DNA from: an uncultured Prevotella sp.
GTDB lineage: Bacteria; Bacteroidota; Bacteroidia; Bacteroidales; Bacteroidaceae
Direction: 5' to 3'
Assembly (NCBI GenBank): GCA_905236755.1
Contig: CAJOCR010000016.1
Coordinates: forward strand, 35,484 to 99,483
DNA: 64,000 nucleotides
A model generated the notes under the pieces. The model had not been told where the DNA came from and did no database searches. It worked only from the letters and a program-made list of their open reading frames with translations. Below are positions 7,403 through 16,478 of the stretch, piece after piece. Position 1 is the stretch's first letter. The number at the start of each line of letters is the position of its first letter. The translations under genes and the position numbers were made by a program.

Positions 7403-9883
7403 ATGACATATTCTATTGAAAAAGTAACCACACTGATAGGTGCGCGTCGTTATGGTGACAGAGATACCAATATTGGCTTTCTGCTTACTGATAGCCGTAG
7501 TCTCTGCTTTCCAGAAGAAACTCTGTTCTTTGCGCTGAAATCTGCTCGCAATGACGGACATAATTATATTCCTGATCTTTATCGTCGCGGTGTACGCAAC
7601 TTTGTAGTGTCTGCCGTGCCACAGAACTATGCCGAGGTATATCCTGAGGCTAATTTTCTGCGTGTTATTAATCCGCTTGAGGCTTTGCAGCGTCTTGCCG
7701 AGCGCCATCGTGATGAGGTGAATATTCCTATTGTAGGCATCACGGGCTCTAATGGTAAGACTATGGTTAAGGAGTGGCTGTATCAGGTTCTTTCGCCTGA
7801 TTATGTTGTTACCCGCAGTCCTCGAAGCTATAATTCGCAGATTGGTGTGCCACAGAGTGTGTGGCTGATAAACGAACATACTGAGATTGGTGTCTTTGAG
7901 GCTGGTATCAGTAAGCCTGGCGAGATGCTCGCTCTTCGTGATATTATTCAGCCTACTGTTGCTGTGCTTACAAATCTTGGTGCTGCCCATCAGGAGAATT
8001 TCTATTCGCTGGAGGAGAAATGTCGTGAGAAGCTTGTTCTTTTCCATGATGCCAAGACTGTTGTCTATGATGCCGACGATGAGACGATAAAGAGTGTTGT
8101 TGAGTCGTTTACTGATTTCAAGGGCGAGAAACTGTGTTGGAGTAAGGTTGATGCCAAGGCTCCAATGTATGTTAAGAGCATAGAGAAGGAAGAGGATAAG
8201 ACTGTTGTTACCTATATATATAAAGGTGGCAGCGAGCAGATGTATAGTATTCCGTTTATTGATGATGCTTCGGTGGTGAACTCTATCATCACTACTGCTG
8301 TGGCTTTGCATCTTGGTGTGAAGGCTGATCAGCTGAAGGAGCGTATGCCGCAGCTTGAACAGGTGGCTATGCGTCTTGAGGTGAAGAAGGGGCAGCATGG
8401 TTGCACGCTTATCAACGATAGCTATAACTCGGATATTAAGTCGTTGGATATAGCTCTCGACTTTATGAGTCGTCGTCCTGACCATAAGGGACGCAAGCAC
8501 ACTCTTATCCTTAGTGATATTATGCAGAGTGGTGAGGATGCTGCACAGCTGTATCACGAGGTGAGCGAGCTGGCTTGCAAGCGTGGTGTGCAGAAGTTCA
8601 TCGGTATTGGAAAAGAACTTGTTGCCAATGCTAACGAGATTCAGCTCTCAGAGAAGTATTTCTTCAAGAATGTAGAGGAGTTTGTTAAGAGTGGTGTCTT
8701 TGCCTCTTTGCGTGACGAGGTGATATTGCTGAAGGGTGCCCGTCAGTTTGGTTTCGACCAGATAACAGAACTGCTTGTGCAGAAGGTTCACGAGACTACA
8801 TTAGAGGTGAACCTCAACGCCGTTGTTGAGAATCTGAACTATTACCGTTCGTTCATGAAGCCAGAGACAAAGCTTGTTTGCATGATAAAGGCCGACGGCT
8901 ATGGTGCTGGTGCTGTTGAGATTGCCAAGACCTTGCAGGATCATCGTGTAGATTATCTTGCTGTGGCTGTTGCCGACGAGGGTGTTACCCTTCGTAAGAA
9001 TGGTATTACAAGTAATATCATGATTATGAATCCTGAGATGACGGCTTTCAAGACTATGTTTGACTATGACCTTGAACCCGAGGTGTATAGCTTCCGTCTG
9101 CTTGATGCTCTTGTTAAGGCTGCCGAGAAAGAGGGTATAACGGGTTATCCTGTTCATATTAAGCTCGATACTGGTATGCATCGTCTTGGTTTCGACCCAG
9201 AGAAGGATATTGATGAGCTTATCAACCGTTTGAAGCATCAGAATGCTATTATCCCTCGTAGTGTGTTCTCACACTTCGTGGGTAGTGACAGCGATAACTT
9301 TGATGAGTTCTCGGCTCGTCAGTTTGAACTCTTCGACAAGGGAAGCAAGAAGCTGCAGTCGGTATTCGACCATAAGATTCTTCGTCATATTGACAATTCG
9401 GCTGGTATAGAGCATTTCCCAGAGCGTCAGCTTGATATGTGTAGATTAGGCTTGGGACTTTATGGTATCAACTCACGAAACAACGAGATGATACATAATG
9501 TGTCAACCTTGAAGACTACTATTCTGCAGCTTCGTAATGTGCCTGCTGGTGATAGTGTGGGCTATAGTCGTAAGACTATTCTTGAGCACGACAGCGTGAT
9601 AGGTGCTATTCCTATTGGTTATGCCGATGGCTTAGACCGTCATTTAGGCAATCGCCACGGTTATTGTCTTGTTAATGGCAAGAAGGCTGAGTATGTGGGA
9701 AATATCTGTATGGACGTTTGTATGATTGACGTTACGGGTATAGACTGCAAGGAAGGCGATAGCGTTGAAATCTTTGGTGATAACTTACCTGTTACGGTGC
9801 TCAGCGACATCACCGACACTATTCCTTACGAGGTGCTTACAAGTGTGAGCAACCGTGTTAAGAGAGTGTATTTCCAAGACTAA
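7403..9883 (+). CDS. murF-alr: Fused MurF (UDP-MurNAc-tripeptide:D-Ala-D-Ala ligase) and alanine racemase
   Basis: 826 residues joining two steps of peptidoglycan precursor synthesis: alanine racemase makes D-alanine, and MurF adds D-Ala-D-Ala to the UDP-MurNAc-tripeptide. Residues about 1-450 are MurF, with ATP-binding loop GITGSNGKT (112-120) and LINDSYNSD typical of the C-terminal Mur domain. Residues about 460-826 are Alr, with the PLP lysine K496 in CMIKADGYGAGAVEIA, IKLDTGMHRLGF and the catalytic-tyrosine region SVGYSRKTI; C-terminal NICMDVCMIDVT also fits. This fusion is known in Bacteroidetes. Upstream ATG/TTG codons at 7364 and 7379 lie at or before the predicted transcription start. 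The -1 neighbour is unrelated and a terminator follows at 9994. Confidence 0.95.
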   Translation: MTYSIEKVTTLIGARRYGDRDTNIGFLLTDSRSLCFPEETLFFALKSARNDGHNYIPDLYRRGVRNFVVSAVPQNYAEVYPEANFLRVINPLEALQRLAERHRDEVNIPIVGITGSNGKTMVKEWLYQVLSPDYVVTRSPRSYNSQIGVPQSVWLINEHTEIGVFEAGISKPGEMLALRDIIQPTVAVLTNLGAAHQENFYSLEEKCREKLVLFHDAKTVVYDADDETIKSVVESFTDFKGEKLCWSKVDAKAPMYVKSIEKEEDKTVVTYIYKGGSEQMYSIPFIDDASVVNSIITTAVALHLGVKADQLKERMPQLEQVAMRLEVKKGQHGCTLINDSYNSDIKSLDIALDFMSRRPDHKGRKHTLILSDIMQSGEDAAQLYHEVSELACKRGVQKFIGIGKELVANANEIQLSEKYFFKNVEEFVKSGVFASLRDEVILLKGARQFGFDQITELLVQKVHETTLEVNLNAVVENLNYYRSFMKPETKLVCMIKADGYGAGAVEIAKTLQDHRVDYLAVAVADEGVTLRKNGITSNIMIMNPEMTAFKTMFDYDLEPEVYSFRLLDALVKAAEKEGITGYPVHIKLDTGMHRLGFDPEKDIDELINRLKHQNAIIPRSVFSHFVGSDSDNFDEFSARQFELFDKGSKKLQSVFDHKILRHIDNSAGIEHFPERQLDMCRLGLGLYGINSRNNEMIHNVSTLKTTILQLRNVPAGDSVGYSRKTILEHDSVIGAIPIGYADGLDRHLGNRHGYCLVNGKKAEYVGNICMDVCMIDVTGIDCKEGDSVEIFGDNLPVTVLSDITDTIPYEVLTSVSNRVKRVYFQD

Positions 9884-9993
9884 GAACAGGCACGAAACAG
9901 AGCTTCGCTAAATAATATTGAAGTTTGAAATTTGAAGTTTGAATGCCTACGGCATCAAGTTTTAGCTCAAGCGCTGAGCTCCTTAGAAAAGAT

Positions 9994-10030
9994 AAGCCCT
10001 TTGCAGATATATTTTGCAAAGGGCTTTGTT
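9994..10030. terminator. Bidirectional hairpin between murF-alr and MFS gene
   Basis: 12-bp perfect stem AAGCCCTTTGCA (9994-10005) with TGCAAAGGGCTT (10015-10026), followed by T-rich sequence, between convergent genes. The rest of 9884-10160 is repeat-like: a 'tttgaagtttgaa' run and a GC-rich REP-like element at about 10090-10160. Confidence 0.75.
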
Positions 10031-10160
10031 TATATTACTTTGTACAGTGTCTGTTTCTTCAATCACGAAGTTTTGCTTCGCGATTGCCTCCCATCCCAGA
10101 AGGGCTTTCTGTCACCCTTGGAAGGGGGCGAGGGGCTAAGGCCATTGTGGCTGGGAGAGG

Positions 10161-11609
10161 TTAATCTTCTACCGGCTTATACTTTGGAACCAGAGCTTTC
10201 ATGATTATCCAACCAAGCAGATAAGCCACAGAGCAAATGCTGAACACAATCATATATGCAGCTGGCTTGCCTGTAAAGCCCATAAACTGGAATGCACCAT
10301 CCTGATTGGCTGCCCAAGTAAAGAATGAACCTGCACCCTTGTTGATTGCAAACGAACCTAAACCGCCAGCCATAGTACCAATACCTGTGATAGTTGCTAT
10401 AGTTGACTTTGGGAACATATCGCCAATGGTTGAATACAAGTTTGCCGACCACGCCTGGTGACCTGCACCAAGAAGTCCGATGATAATAGCTGGCCACCAT
10501 GCACTATAGCTTCCAAGAGGCTGAGCCAACAGACCCAACACAGGGAAGCAAGCAAAGATGAGCATGGCACGCATACGGCCGATATATGGGTTCATACCCT
10601 TCTTGTCAACAAAGTATGTTGGCAGATAGCCACCACCAATACTAAGAACGGTAACAATGGCGTAAAGGGTAAAGATAAGCATAATGCCCATTGTTGAATC
10701 AGATGTATAACCATACTGATCAGAGAAATAAGCTGGAGCCCAGAACAGGAAGAACCACCACACACCATCGGTAAACAGCTTTCCTACAATGAACGACCAT
10801 GTCTGACGGAAGGTGAAACACTTCAGGAAACCAATAGTCTTTTCCTCTTTCTCTTCTTTCACCTCTTCAGAAACAGTATCATCATCCTGATTAATGTAGT
10901 TCAGCTCTGCACGGTTGACATATTTGTTCTGCTCTGGATGCTCATACAGAGCAATCCATAAACCCATCCATACAAAGCCGAGCATACCAATAATGATAAA
11001 AGCCATTTCCCAACCACAGGCACGGGCAAGCAATGGAATAGTAGCAGGAGCAGCAAGAGCACCCACAGAAGCACCACTATTAAATATAGATGTAGAGAAA
11101 GCACGGTCTTTCTTTGGGAAATACTCGGCTGTAACCTTGATGGCTGCTGGGAAGTTACCAGCCTCACCAACAGCAAGAATCAATCTGCACGAAAGGAACA
11201 GCCACACGCTGATAGTGGCTATAGCCACAGCAGCATCCGAACCTACCTGCACAGCACGTAAAGCCTCCAACGAGCCATAGCCCTCTATCTGCATAGCCAA
11301 CCAGCCACAGCCAGCGTGAAGGCAAGCACCCAACGACCATACGAAGATAGCTATCAGATAACCCTTCTTAGTACCCATCCAGTCGATGAACTTTCCTGCA
11401 AAGAGGTTAGCAATGGCATAGAATATAGAGAATACGGCTGTTATTGTACCGTAGTCATTATCTGTCCAATGAAATTCTGGAGCAATAAAGTCTTTCCAGG
11501 TAAGAGACAGAACCTGTCGGTCCATGTAGTTTACTGTTGTTGCAAGAAACAACAATGCACAAATCACCCAACGAAAGTTGGACATTTTAGTAGTTCTAAT
11601 CGCATTCAT
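10161..11609 (-). CDS. MFS transporter, anion:cation symporter (hexuronate-like)
   Basis: 482-residue permease with 12 hydrophobic helices. The start FRWVICALLFLATTVNYMDR is the hallmark of the ACS/ExuT branch (N-Y-x-D-R after helix 1), and RLILAVGEAGNFPAAIKVTA is its helix-4/5 signature. Relatives import hexuronates, glucarate or phthalate, so a sugar acid is the best guess, but no catabolic gene is next to it. It has an unusually long hydrophilic central loop (EEVKEEKEEKT, about residues 240-260). The start may be the ATG at 11585 (MSNFRWV). It is driven by a promoter at 11680-11709 that lies in a repeat shared with murF-alr. Confidence 0.85.
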   Translation of the reverse strand: MNAIRTTKMSNFRWVICALLFLATTVNYMDRQVLSLTWKDFIAPEFHWTDNDYGTITAVFSIFYAIANLFAGKFIDWMGTKKGYLIAIFVWSLGACLHAGCGWLAMQIEGYGSLEALRAVQVGSDAAVAIATISVWLFLSCRLILAVGEAGNFPAAIKVTAEYFPKKDRAFSTSIFNSGASVGALAAPATIPLLARACGWEMAFIIIGMLGFVWMGLWIALYEHPEQNKYVNRAELNYINQDDDTVSEEVKEEKEEKTIGFLKCFTFRQTWSFIVGKLFTDGVWWFFLFWAPAYFSDQYGYTSDSTMGIMLIFTLYAIVTVLSIGGGYLPTYFVDKKGMNPYIGRMRAMLIFACFPVLGLLAQPLGSYSAWWPAIIIGLLGAGHQAWSANLYSTIGDMFPKSTIATITGIGTMAGGLGSFAINKGAGSFFTWAANQDGAFQFMGFTGKPAAYMIVFSICSVAYLLGWIIMKALVPKYKPVED

Positions 11610-11679
11610 TAATTTTGTTCTAATTATTATAGCTTAAGTAATTTAAACGTAATATTCAGATTTTCAAGTAAATCAGTTG

Positions 11680-11709
11680 CAAAGATAGTGCAAGCGAGCG
11701 GAATATCAA
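11680..11709 (-). promoter_or_regulatory. Promoter of the MFS gene, inside a dispersed repeat
   Basis: Minus strand: TTG (11707-11709), 19 bp, TATCTTTG (11680-11687). Apart from three bases it is the same promoter as at 7348-7377. Confidence 0.7.
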
Positions 11710-11815
11710 AATAAAACTTGTTTTAATTTTGTATTCCCGAGTGTAGCCTAACTTCAGCGAAGCTAAAGATAGTGCAAGCGAGTGGAATATCAAAATAAAA
11801 CTTGTTTTAATTTTG
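11680..11815 (-). repeat. Tandem copies of the promoter-bearing repeat
   Basis: Two copies read on the minus strand (11680-11735 and 11768-11815), joined by a segment shared with 7290-7320 (ctttagcttcgctgaag, then ctcgggaatacaaaatt). The second copy has TATCTTTAG in place of TATCTTTGC, so its -7 box is damaged. The inner aaaacaagtttt is palindromic. Confidence 0.75.
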
Positions 11816-11913
11816 TATTGTGAAAATAGGAATGTGGAGTGTGGAATTATTTATGATTTATCAATGTGTCATGTTGGTGTTTGCGGAGAAAGGATTTTTT
11901 TGGGGGAAGAAAT

Positions 11914-11972
11914 AGGTGCAAAGTTTTCCGTTTTGGGAAACTTTGTGCCTTATTTCTTTTTGAAAGTTTCCC
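11914..11972. promoter_or_regulatory. Overlapping alternative hairpins upstream of nrdJ promoter
   Basis: AGGTGCAAAGTTTTCC (11914-11929) pairs over 16 bp, with three wobbles, to GGGAAACTTTGTGCCT (11935-11950). GGGAAACTTT (11935-11944) can instead pair with AAAGTTTCCC (11963-11972). The two stems exclude each other. They lie just upstream of the nrdJ promoter, so as DNA they could be an operator. A 70-codon frame at 11813-12025 crosses this region but is not protein-like. Confidence 0.45.
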
Positions 11973-11978
11973 GAAAAG

Positions 11979-12009
11979 TTGAATTTCTCAGAATAATACG
12001 TTATATTTG
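11979..12009 (+). promoter_or_regulatory. Promoter of nrdJ
   Basis: TTG 11979-11981, 20 bp, TATATTTG 12002-12009. It predicts a leader of about 80 nt before the ATG at 12096. I saw no clear B12 riboswitch box in that leader. Confidence 0.65.
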
Positions 12010-12095
12010 CAAACAAGAAAAATAAGTTTGTGAGTTTGTAAGTTGGAACTCAGGAATTCAAAAACAAACAGTTGTTTCTAACATATTAACCGACA

Positions 12096-14690
12096 ATGGA
12101 AAAGAAGAGGATATATAACTTTGATGAAGCTTTTGAGGCATCGCTGAAATATTTTGATGGCGACCAGCTTGCTGCACGTGTGTGGGTGAATAAGTATGCT
12201 ATGAAGGACAGCTTGGGGAATATTTATGAGAATAGTCCTGAACAGATGCATTGGCGTTTAGCCAACGAGATTGCTCGTATAGAAAAAAAATATCCTAATC
12301 CTCTTTCTGCACAAGAGATTTTTGACCTTCTCGACCACTTTAAATATATTGTTCCTGCTGGCAGTCCTATGACGGGCATTGGAAATAATCACCAGGTTGC
12401 TTCGTTGAGTAACTGTTTTGTTATTGGTCTTGATGGTGATGCCGATTCTTACGGTGGCATCATGAAGATTGACGAGGAGCAGGTTCAGTTGATGAAACGC
12501 CGTGGTGGAGTGGGTCACGATCTAAGTTATATTCGTCCAAAGGGTAGTGCAGTAAACAACTCTGCTCTTACCTCAACGGGTCTTGTGCCTTTTATGGAAC
12601 GTTATAGTAATTCTACCCGTGAGGTGGCACAAGACGGACGCCGTGGTGCCCTGATGCTGTCGGTAAGCATTAAACATCCTGACTCAGAGGCATTTATTGA
12701 CGCTAAGATGGAGGAAGGTAAGGTTACTGGTGCTAATGTGTCGGTGAAGCTCGATGATGAGTTTATGCAGGCTGTTGTTGATGATAAGAAATATATTCAG
12801 CAGTTCCCAATAGACTCTGACGACCCTATTATAGCTAAGGAAATATCAGCACGCACGTTGTGGGAAAAAATTGTTCACAACGCATGGAAGAGTGCCGAGC
12901 CTGGTGTACTTTTCTGGGATACAATTATAAAAGAGAGTATTCCTGATTGTTATGCAGACTTAGGTTTCACTACTGTGAGTACAAACCCATGTGGCGAAAT
13001 ACCTCTTTGTCCTTATGACAGCTGTAGATTGTTGAGTATTAATCTATATAGCTATGTGAATAATCCTTTTACCAAGGATGCGCAATTTGATTACGAAAAG
13101 TTTGCCAAGCATGTACAGATAGCTCAGCGTATCATGGATGATATTGTTGATCTTGAGATGGAGAAGATTCAGCTCATCATGCAGAAGATAGATGCCGATC
13201 CACAGAGTGATGAGGTGAAGAACACTGAGCGCCATTTATGGGAGAAGATTCAGCGTAAGAGTGCTATGGGACGCCGTACAGGCGTGGGCATTACTGCCGA
13301 GGGCGATATGATTGCTGCTATGGGGTTGCGCTATGGTACTCAGGAAGCTACTGATTTCTCTGTTGGCGTGCATAAGACTCTTGCTCTTAATGCGTATCGT
13401 TCTTCGGTGATGTTGGCTCAGCAACGTGGTGCATTTGAGATTTATGATGCTAAGCGTGAGGAAAAGAATCCGTTTATTTGTCGTATTAAAGAGGCTGATG
13501 CCCAGTTGTATGCCGATATGCAGAAATATGGACGTAGAAATATTGCTTGTTTAACAATAGCACCAACTGGTACAACATCGCTGATGACACAAACCACATC
13601 GGGCATTGAACCTGTGTTTATGCCAGTATATAAGCGTCGTCGCAAGGTTAATCCTAATGATGCTGATGTACATGTGGATTATGTTGACGAGGTAGGTGAC
13701 AGCTTTGAGGAATATATTGTTTACCACCGTAAGTTCCTTGAGTGGATGCGCATAAATGGTTATGATGTTGAAAAGCGTTACACTCAGGAAGAGATAGACG
13801 AACTGGTTGCTCAGTCGCCTTATTACAAGGCCACAGCCAACGATGTTGACTGGCTTATGAAGGTGAAGATGCAAGGCGCTATACAGAAGTGGGTTGACCA
13901 CAGCATCTCGGTAACTGTAAATCTGCCTAACGATGTTGACGAGGCTCTTGTGAACAAACTGTATATTGAGGCTTGGAAGAGTGGCTGCAAGGGATGTACC
14001 ATTTATCGTGACGGTTCGCGTTCTGGTGTGATGATTGCTGCATCAAAGAAAGAAAAGCAGACCACGACACAAGGAACCAATACTGAGATGCCGTCAGATA
14101 ACCTGGAAGAAAATAAGGATAATCCTTGTGTACCTCCTCAGGTCACAGAGCGTCGTCCACAAGAACTGGAGTGTGATGTGGTGCGTTTCCAAAACAACAA
14201 AGAGAAATGGGTTGCCTTCGTAGGACTTCTAAATGGTCATCCTTATGAAATCTTTACTGGTTTGCAGGATGATGAAGAGGGTATTGTGCTTCCAAAGACT
14301 GTTACTCATGGTAAGATTATCAAGCAAACAAATGGTGATGGTACTCATCGTTATGATTTCCAGTTTGAAAACAAACGAGGTTACAAGACCACTGTAGAAG
14401 GCTTGTCTGAGAAGTTTAACCCAGAATATTGGAACTATGCTAAACTTATTTCGGGTGTGCTTCGTTATAGAATGCCTATTGACCACGTTATAAAACTGGT
14501 GGGCTCTCTTCAGCTTAACGACCAGAGCATTAACACCTGGAAGGTGGGTGTGGAGCGTGCTTTGAAGAAATATATCACTAATGGAACCACAGCTGTAGGA
14601 CAGAAATGTCCTGTATGCGGACAAGAAACTCTTGTTTATCAAGAGGGCTGTCTTATTTGTACTAACTGTGGTGCCTCACGATGTGGATAA
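12096..14690 (+). CDS. nrdJ: Adenosylcobalamin-dependent ribonucleotide reductase (class II)
   Basis: 864 residues; reduces ribonucleotides to deoxyribonucleotides using coenzyme B12, independent of oxygen. N-terminal ATP-cone-less class II layout: VASLSNCFVIG puts the first active-site Cys at about 107; TNPCGEIPL places the thiyl-radical Cys at 299 with N297 and E301; IAPTGTTSLMTQTTSGIEP is the phosphate-binding loop region. The C-terminus has a Cys-rich zinc-ribbon-like tail, CPVCGQ (838-843) and CLICTNCGASRCG (852-864), which also supplies the shuttle cysteines. Residues about 650-690 are a low-complexity linker. folB begins 2 bp after the stop, so the two are probably co-transcribed. Use of B12 suits an anaerobic gut or oral habitat. 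Confidence 0.95.
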   Translation: MEKKRIYNFDEAFEASLKYFDGDQLAARVWVNKYAMKDSLGNIYENSPEQMHWRLANEIARIEKKYPNPLSAQEIFDLLDHFKYIVPAGSPMTGIGNNHQVASLSNCFVIGLDGDADSYGGIMKIDEEQVQLMKRRGGVGHDLSYIRPKGSAVNNSALTSTGLVPFMERYSNSTREVAQDGRRGALMLSVSIKHPDSEAFIDAKMEEGKVTGANVSVKLDDEFMQAVVDDKKYIQQFPIDSDDPIIAKEISARTLWEKIVHNAWKSAEPGVLFWDTIIKESIPDCYADLGFTTVSTNPCGEIPLCPYDSCRLLSINLYSYVNNPFTKDAQFDYEKFAKHVQIAQRIMDDIVDLEMEKIQLIMQKIDADPQSDEVKNTERHLWEKIQRKSAMGRRTGVGITAEGDMIAAMGLRYGTQEATDFSVGVHKTLALNAYRSSVMLAQQRGAFEIYDAKREEKNPFICRIKEADAQLYADMQKYGRRNIACLTIAPTGTTSLMTQTTSGIEPVFMPVYKRRRKVNPNDADVHVDYVDEVGDSFEEYIVYHRKFLEWMRINGYDVEKRYTQEEIDELVAQSPYYKATANDVDWLMKVKMQGAIQKWVDHSISVTVNLPNDVDEALVNKLYIEAWKSGCKGCTIYRDGSRSGVMIAASKKEKQTTTQGTNTEMPSDNLEENKDNPCVPPQVTERRPQELECDVVRFQNNKEKWVAFVGLLNGHPYEIFTGLQDDEEGIVLPKTVTHGKIIKQTNGDGTHRYDFQFENKRGYKTTVEGLSEKFNPEYWNYAKLISGVLRYRMPIDHVIKLVGSLQLNDQSINTWKVGVERALKKYITNGTTAVGQKCPVCGQETLVYQEGCLICTNCGASRCG

Positions 14691-14691
14691 T

Positions 14692-15060
14692 ATGAAAATA
14701 AAAGAATCATTTATATCTCTGAAGTCTCTGCGGTTTCATGCTCTTCATGGCGTGATGCCGCAGGAACGTGTTGTAGGCAACGACTATACAGTTGACTGTT
14801 GTTGTGCGTATGACATTTCAAGGGCTATGACTTCTGATGATGTCAACGATACGCTTGACTACTCTAAGGTGTATGGTGTGATAGCCAAGGAAATGGCTAA
14901 GCCAAGTGCGCTGCTTGAGCATGTGGCAGGACGTATGGTAGAGAAACTATTTGACGAGTTCTCGGGTATAACAGAAGTTAAGCTTACTATCACAAAACTT
15001 AATCCTCCTTTTGGAGCCGATTGTGATGGGGCAAGCGTGAGCGTTAATGCTCAACGCTGA
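14692..15060 (+). CDS. folB: Dihydroneopterin aldolase
   Basis: 122 residues; converts 7,8-dihydroneopterin to 6-hydroxymethyl-dihydropterin and glycolaldehyde in folate synthesis. The start MKIKESFISLKSLRFHALHG is the family pattern (x-l-x-x-l-x-f-x-x-x-H-G), with GNDYTVDCCCAYDI, DTLDYSKVYGVI, LLEHVAGRMVEKLF and the C-terminal KLNPPFGADCDGASV (catalytic Lys and pterin-binding end). The start at 14692 gives the usual length; an earlier in-frame codon at 14632 lies within nrdJ. It is a direct partner of nrdJ in transcription, linking deoxynucleotide and folate supply. Confidence 0.92.
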   Translation: MKIKESFISLKSLRFHALHGVMPQERVVGNDYTVDCCCAYDISRAMTSDDVNDTLDYSKVYGVIAKEMAKPSALLEHVAGRMVEKLFDEFSGITEVKLTITKLNPPFGADCDGASVSVNAQR

Positions 15061-15114
15061 TGAACGATAATATATGTTTATACTTTAATTAATTTTAAAA
15101 AACTTAATTCTCTT

Positions 15115-15145
15115 TTGCGGTTTTCGTCCGATATTATTAATTTTG
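15115..15145 (+). promoter_or_regulatory. Promoter of the amidase gene
   Basis: TTG 15115-15117, 20 bp, TAATTTTG 15138-15145. The predicted start near 15152 excludes an upstream in-frame codon at 15115 and supports translation from 15163. Confidence 0.65.
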
Positions 15146-15162
15146 CAATACTAAAGTGGTAT

Positions 15163-16452
15163 ATGAGTAGAAAGATTTTGTTCCTTCTGATAACAATAAT
15201 GATGTTGACAACTAATGTATTTGCTGCCAACCATAAGTTTACTATTGTTATTGACGCTGGTCATGGTGGACATGATACAGGTGCTAAGGGTGCTTTTTCA
15301 TACGAGAAAGATCTTACCTTGCGCTATGCTAAGGCTTTCGGTGAAATACTGTCACGTAAATGTCCTGATGTAAAGGTGGTTTATACTCGTACTACTGATG
15401 TGTTTGTGGAACTTAGCCGTAGAGCAGAGATTGCAAACAATAAGAAAGCCGACCTCTTTGTGTCGGTACATATAAATGCCGTTGGTGGTTCGCGAAATGT
15501 TCATGGTTATCAAACATGGACACTCGGAAATGGTCAGAATAGTGGTGACCGTGGTATTCGCATGAATCTTGAAGTGGCAAAGCGTGAGAACTCTGTGATT
15601 TATCTTGAAAAAGATTATCAGACTACATACAAGGGATATGACCCAAACTCGGCAGAGAGCAATATCATGTTTGAGTTTGTTGCTGATAAGAACAGAGAGC
15701 AGTCAACAGAGTTGGCTCGTTTCCTTCAGGATGAAGTGCCTTCGGCAACAGGGCGTGTTAATGGTGGTGCTCATCAGAACAACCTTGCTGTTCTTCGTCT
15801 TACATCAATGCCAGGTTGCTTGATGGAGCTTGGTTTTATTTCTACACCTGACGAGGAGGAGTTTATGAATAGCGAAAAAGCTCTTGACCTTTATGCACGT
15901 GGATTCTATAATGCTTTCGTTAGATATAAGAATAAGTACGACGAGAGTATGTCGGTGCCTTATCGTGTAGAAAAGGTTGACAGAGTGGAGATTCCACAGG
16001 TGGTGCAGTCGGTTTCAGAACCACAGGTAACAGATAGAGCGCAAGTAGAAACACCCAAACCTGTAAAGAAAGAGGTTAATAAGGTGGAGACGACAAAGAA
16101 AGCTGAGCCTGTGAAAAAGGAAGTGAAGAAAGCTGAACCTGTTAAGAAAGAAAAGAGTGTTGACCACTCAAAGACTGATGCTCCGGTGTTTAAGATTCAA
16201 ATTATGGCAGGACGTAATGAGCTGCCAGTTACGGCTCCTAATTTTAAAGGTGTATCAGGAATAGAGAAAATCAAGGATGGCGATATGTATAAGTATTATG
16301 TAGGCGCCAATACTGATTATAATTCCGTTAACCGCAAGCGTAAGGAACTTAATGAAACGTTCCCTGGTTGCTATATTGTTGCTTTCAAGCATGGTAAACA
16401 GGTTAATGTGAATGAAGCAATAAAAGAGTTTCTGAAGTCAAAGAACAAATAA
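15163..16452 (+). CDS. N-acetylmuramoyl-L-alanine amidase with SPOR domain
   Basis: 429 residues, exported. Signal peptide MSRKILFLLITIMMLTTNVF ends at Ala, before ANHKF. The Amidase_3 domain (about 25-250) has VIDAGHGGHDTGAKG (zinc His), ERAEI-type SRRAEIANNKKADLFVSVHI with a second His, and ELGFISTPDEE with the catalytic Glu. Next comes a Lys/Glu/Pro-rich linker with 'KKAEPVKKE' repeats (about 290-345). The last 80 residues form a SPOR-like peptidoglycan-binding module (FKIQIMAG, YYVGANTDYNSV). It probably splits daughter cells by cutting septal peptidoglycan that lacks stem peptides. An MCE-family gene follows 26 bp downstream, an association seen in Bacteroidetes. Confidence 0.92.
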   Translation: MSRKILFLLITIMMLTTNVFAANHKFTIVIDAGHGGHDTGAKGAFSYEKDLTLRYAKAFGEILSRKCPDVKVVYTRTTDVFVELSRRAEIANNKKADLFVSVHINAVGGSRNVHGYQTWTLGNGQNSGDRGIRMNLEVAKRENSVIYLEKDYQTTYKGYDPNSAESNIMFEFVADKNREQSTELARFLQDEVPSATGRVNGGAHQNNLAVLRLTSMPGCLMELGFISTPDEEEFMNSEKALDLYARGFYNAFVRYKNKYDESMSVPYRVEKVDRVEIPQVVQSVSEPQVTDRAQVETPKPVKKEVNKVETTKKAEPVKKEVKKAEPVKKEKSVDHSKTDAPVFKIQIMAGRNELPVTAPNFKGVSGIEKIKDGDMYKYYVGANTDYNSVNRKRKELNETFPGCYIVAFKHGKQVNVNEAIKEFLKSKNK

Positions 16453-16478
16453 AATAATAAGAGAATAGATTAGAGACA

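Noticed and set aside
7343..8557. 404-codon frame opposite murF-alr
   Set aside because: Antisense shadow of a gene with full catalytic motifs on the other strand.
11813..12025. 70-codon protein before nrdJ
   Set aside because: Covers the hairpins and promoter of nrdJ and has no protein-like composition or start context.
12010..12095. Cobalamin riboswitch before the B12-dependent reductase
   Set aside because: The predicted leader is only about 80 nt and shows no B12-box sequence.
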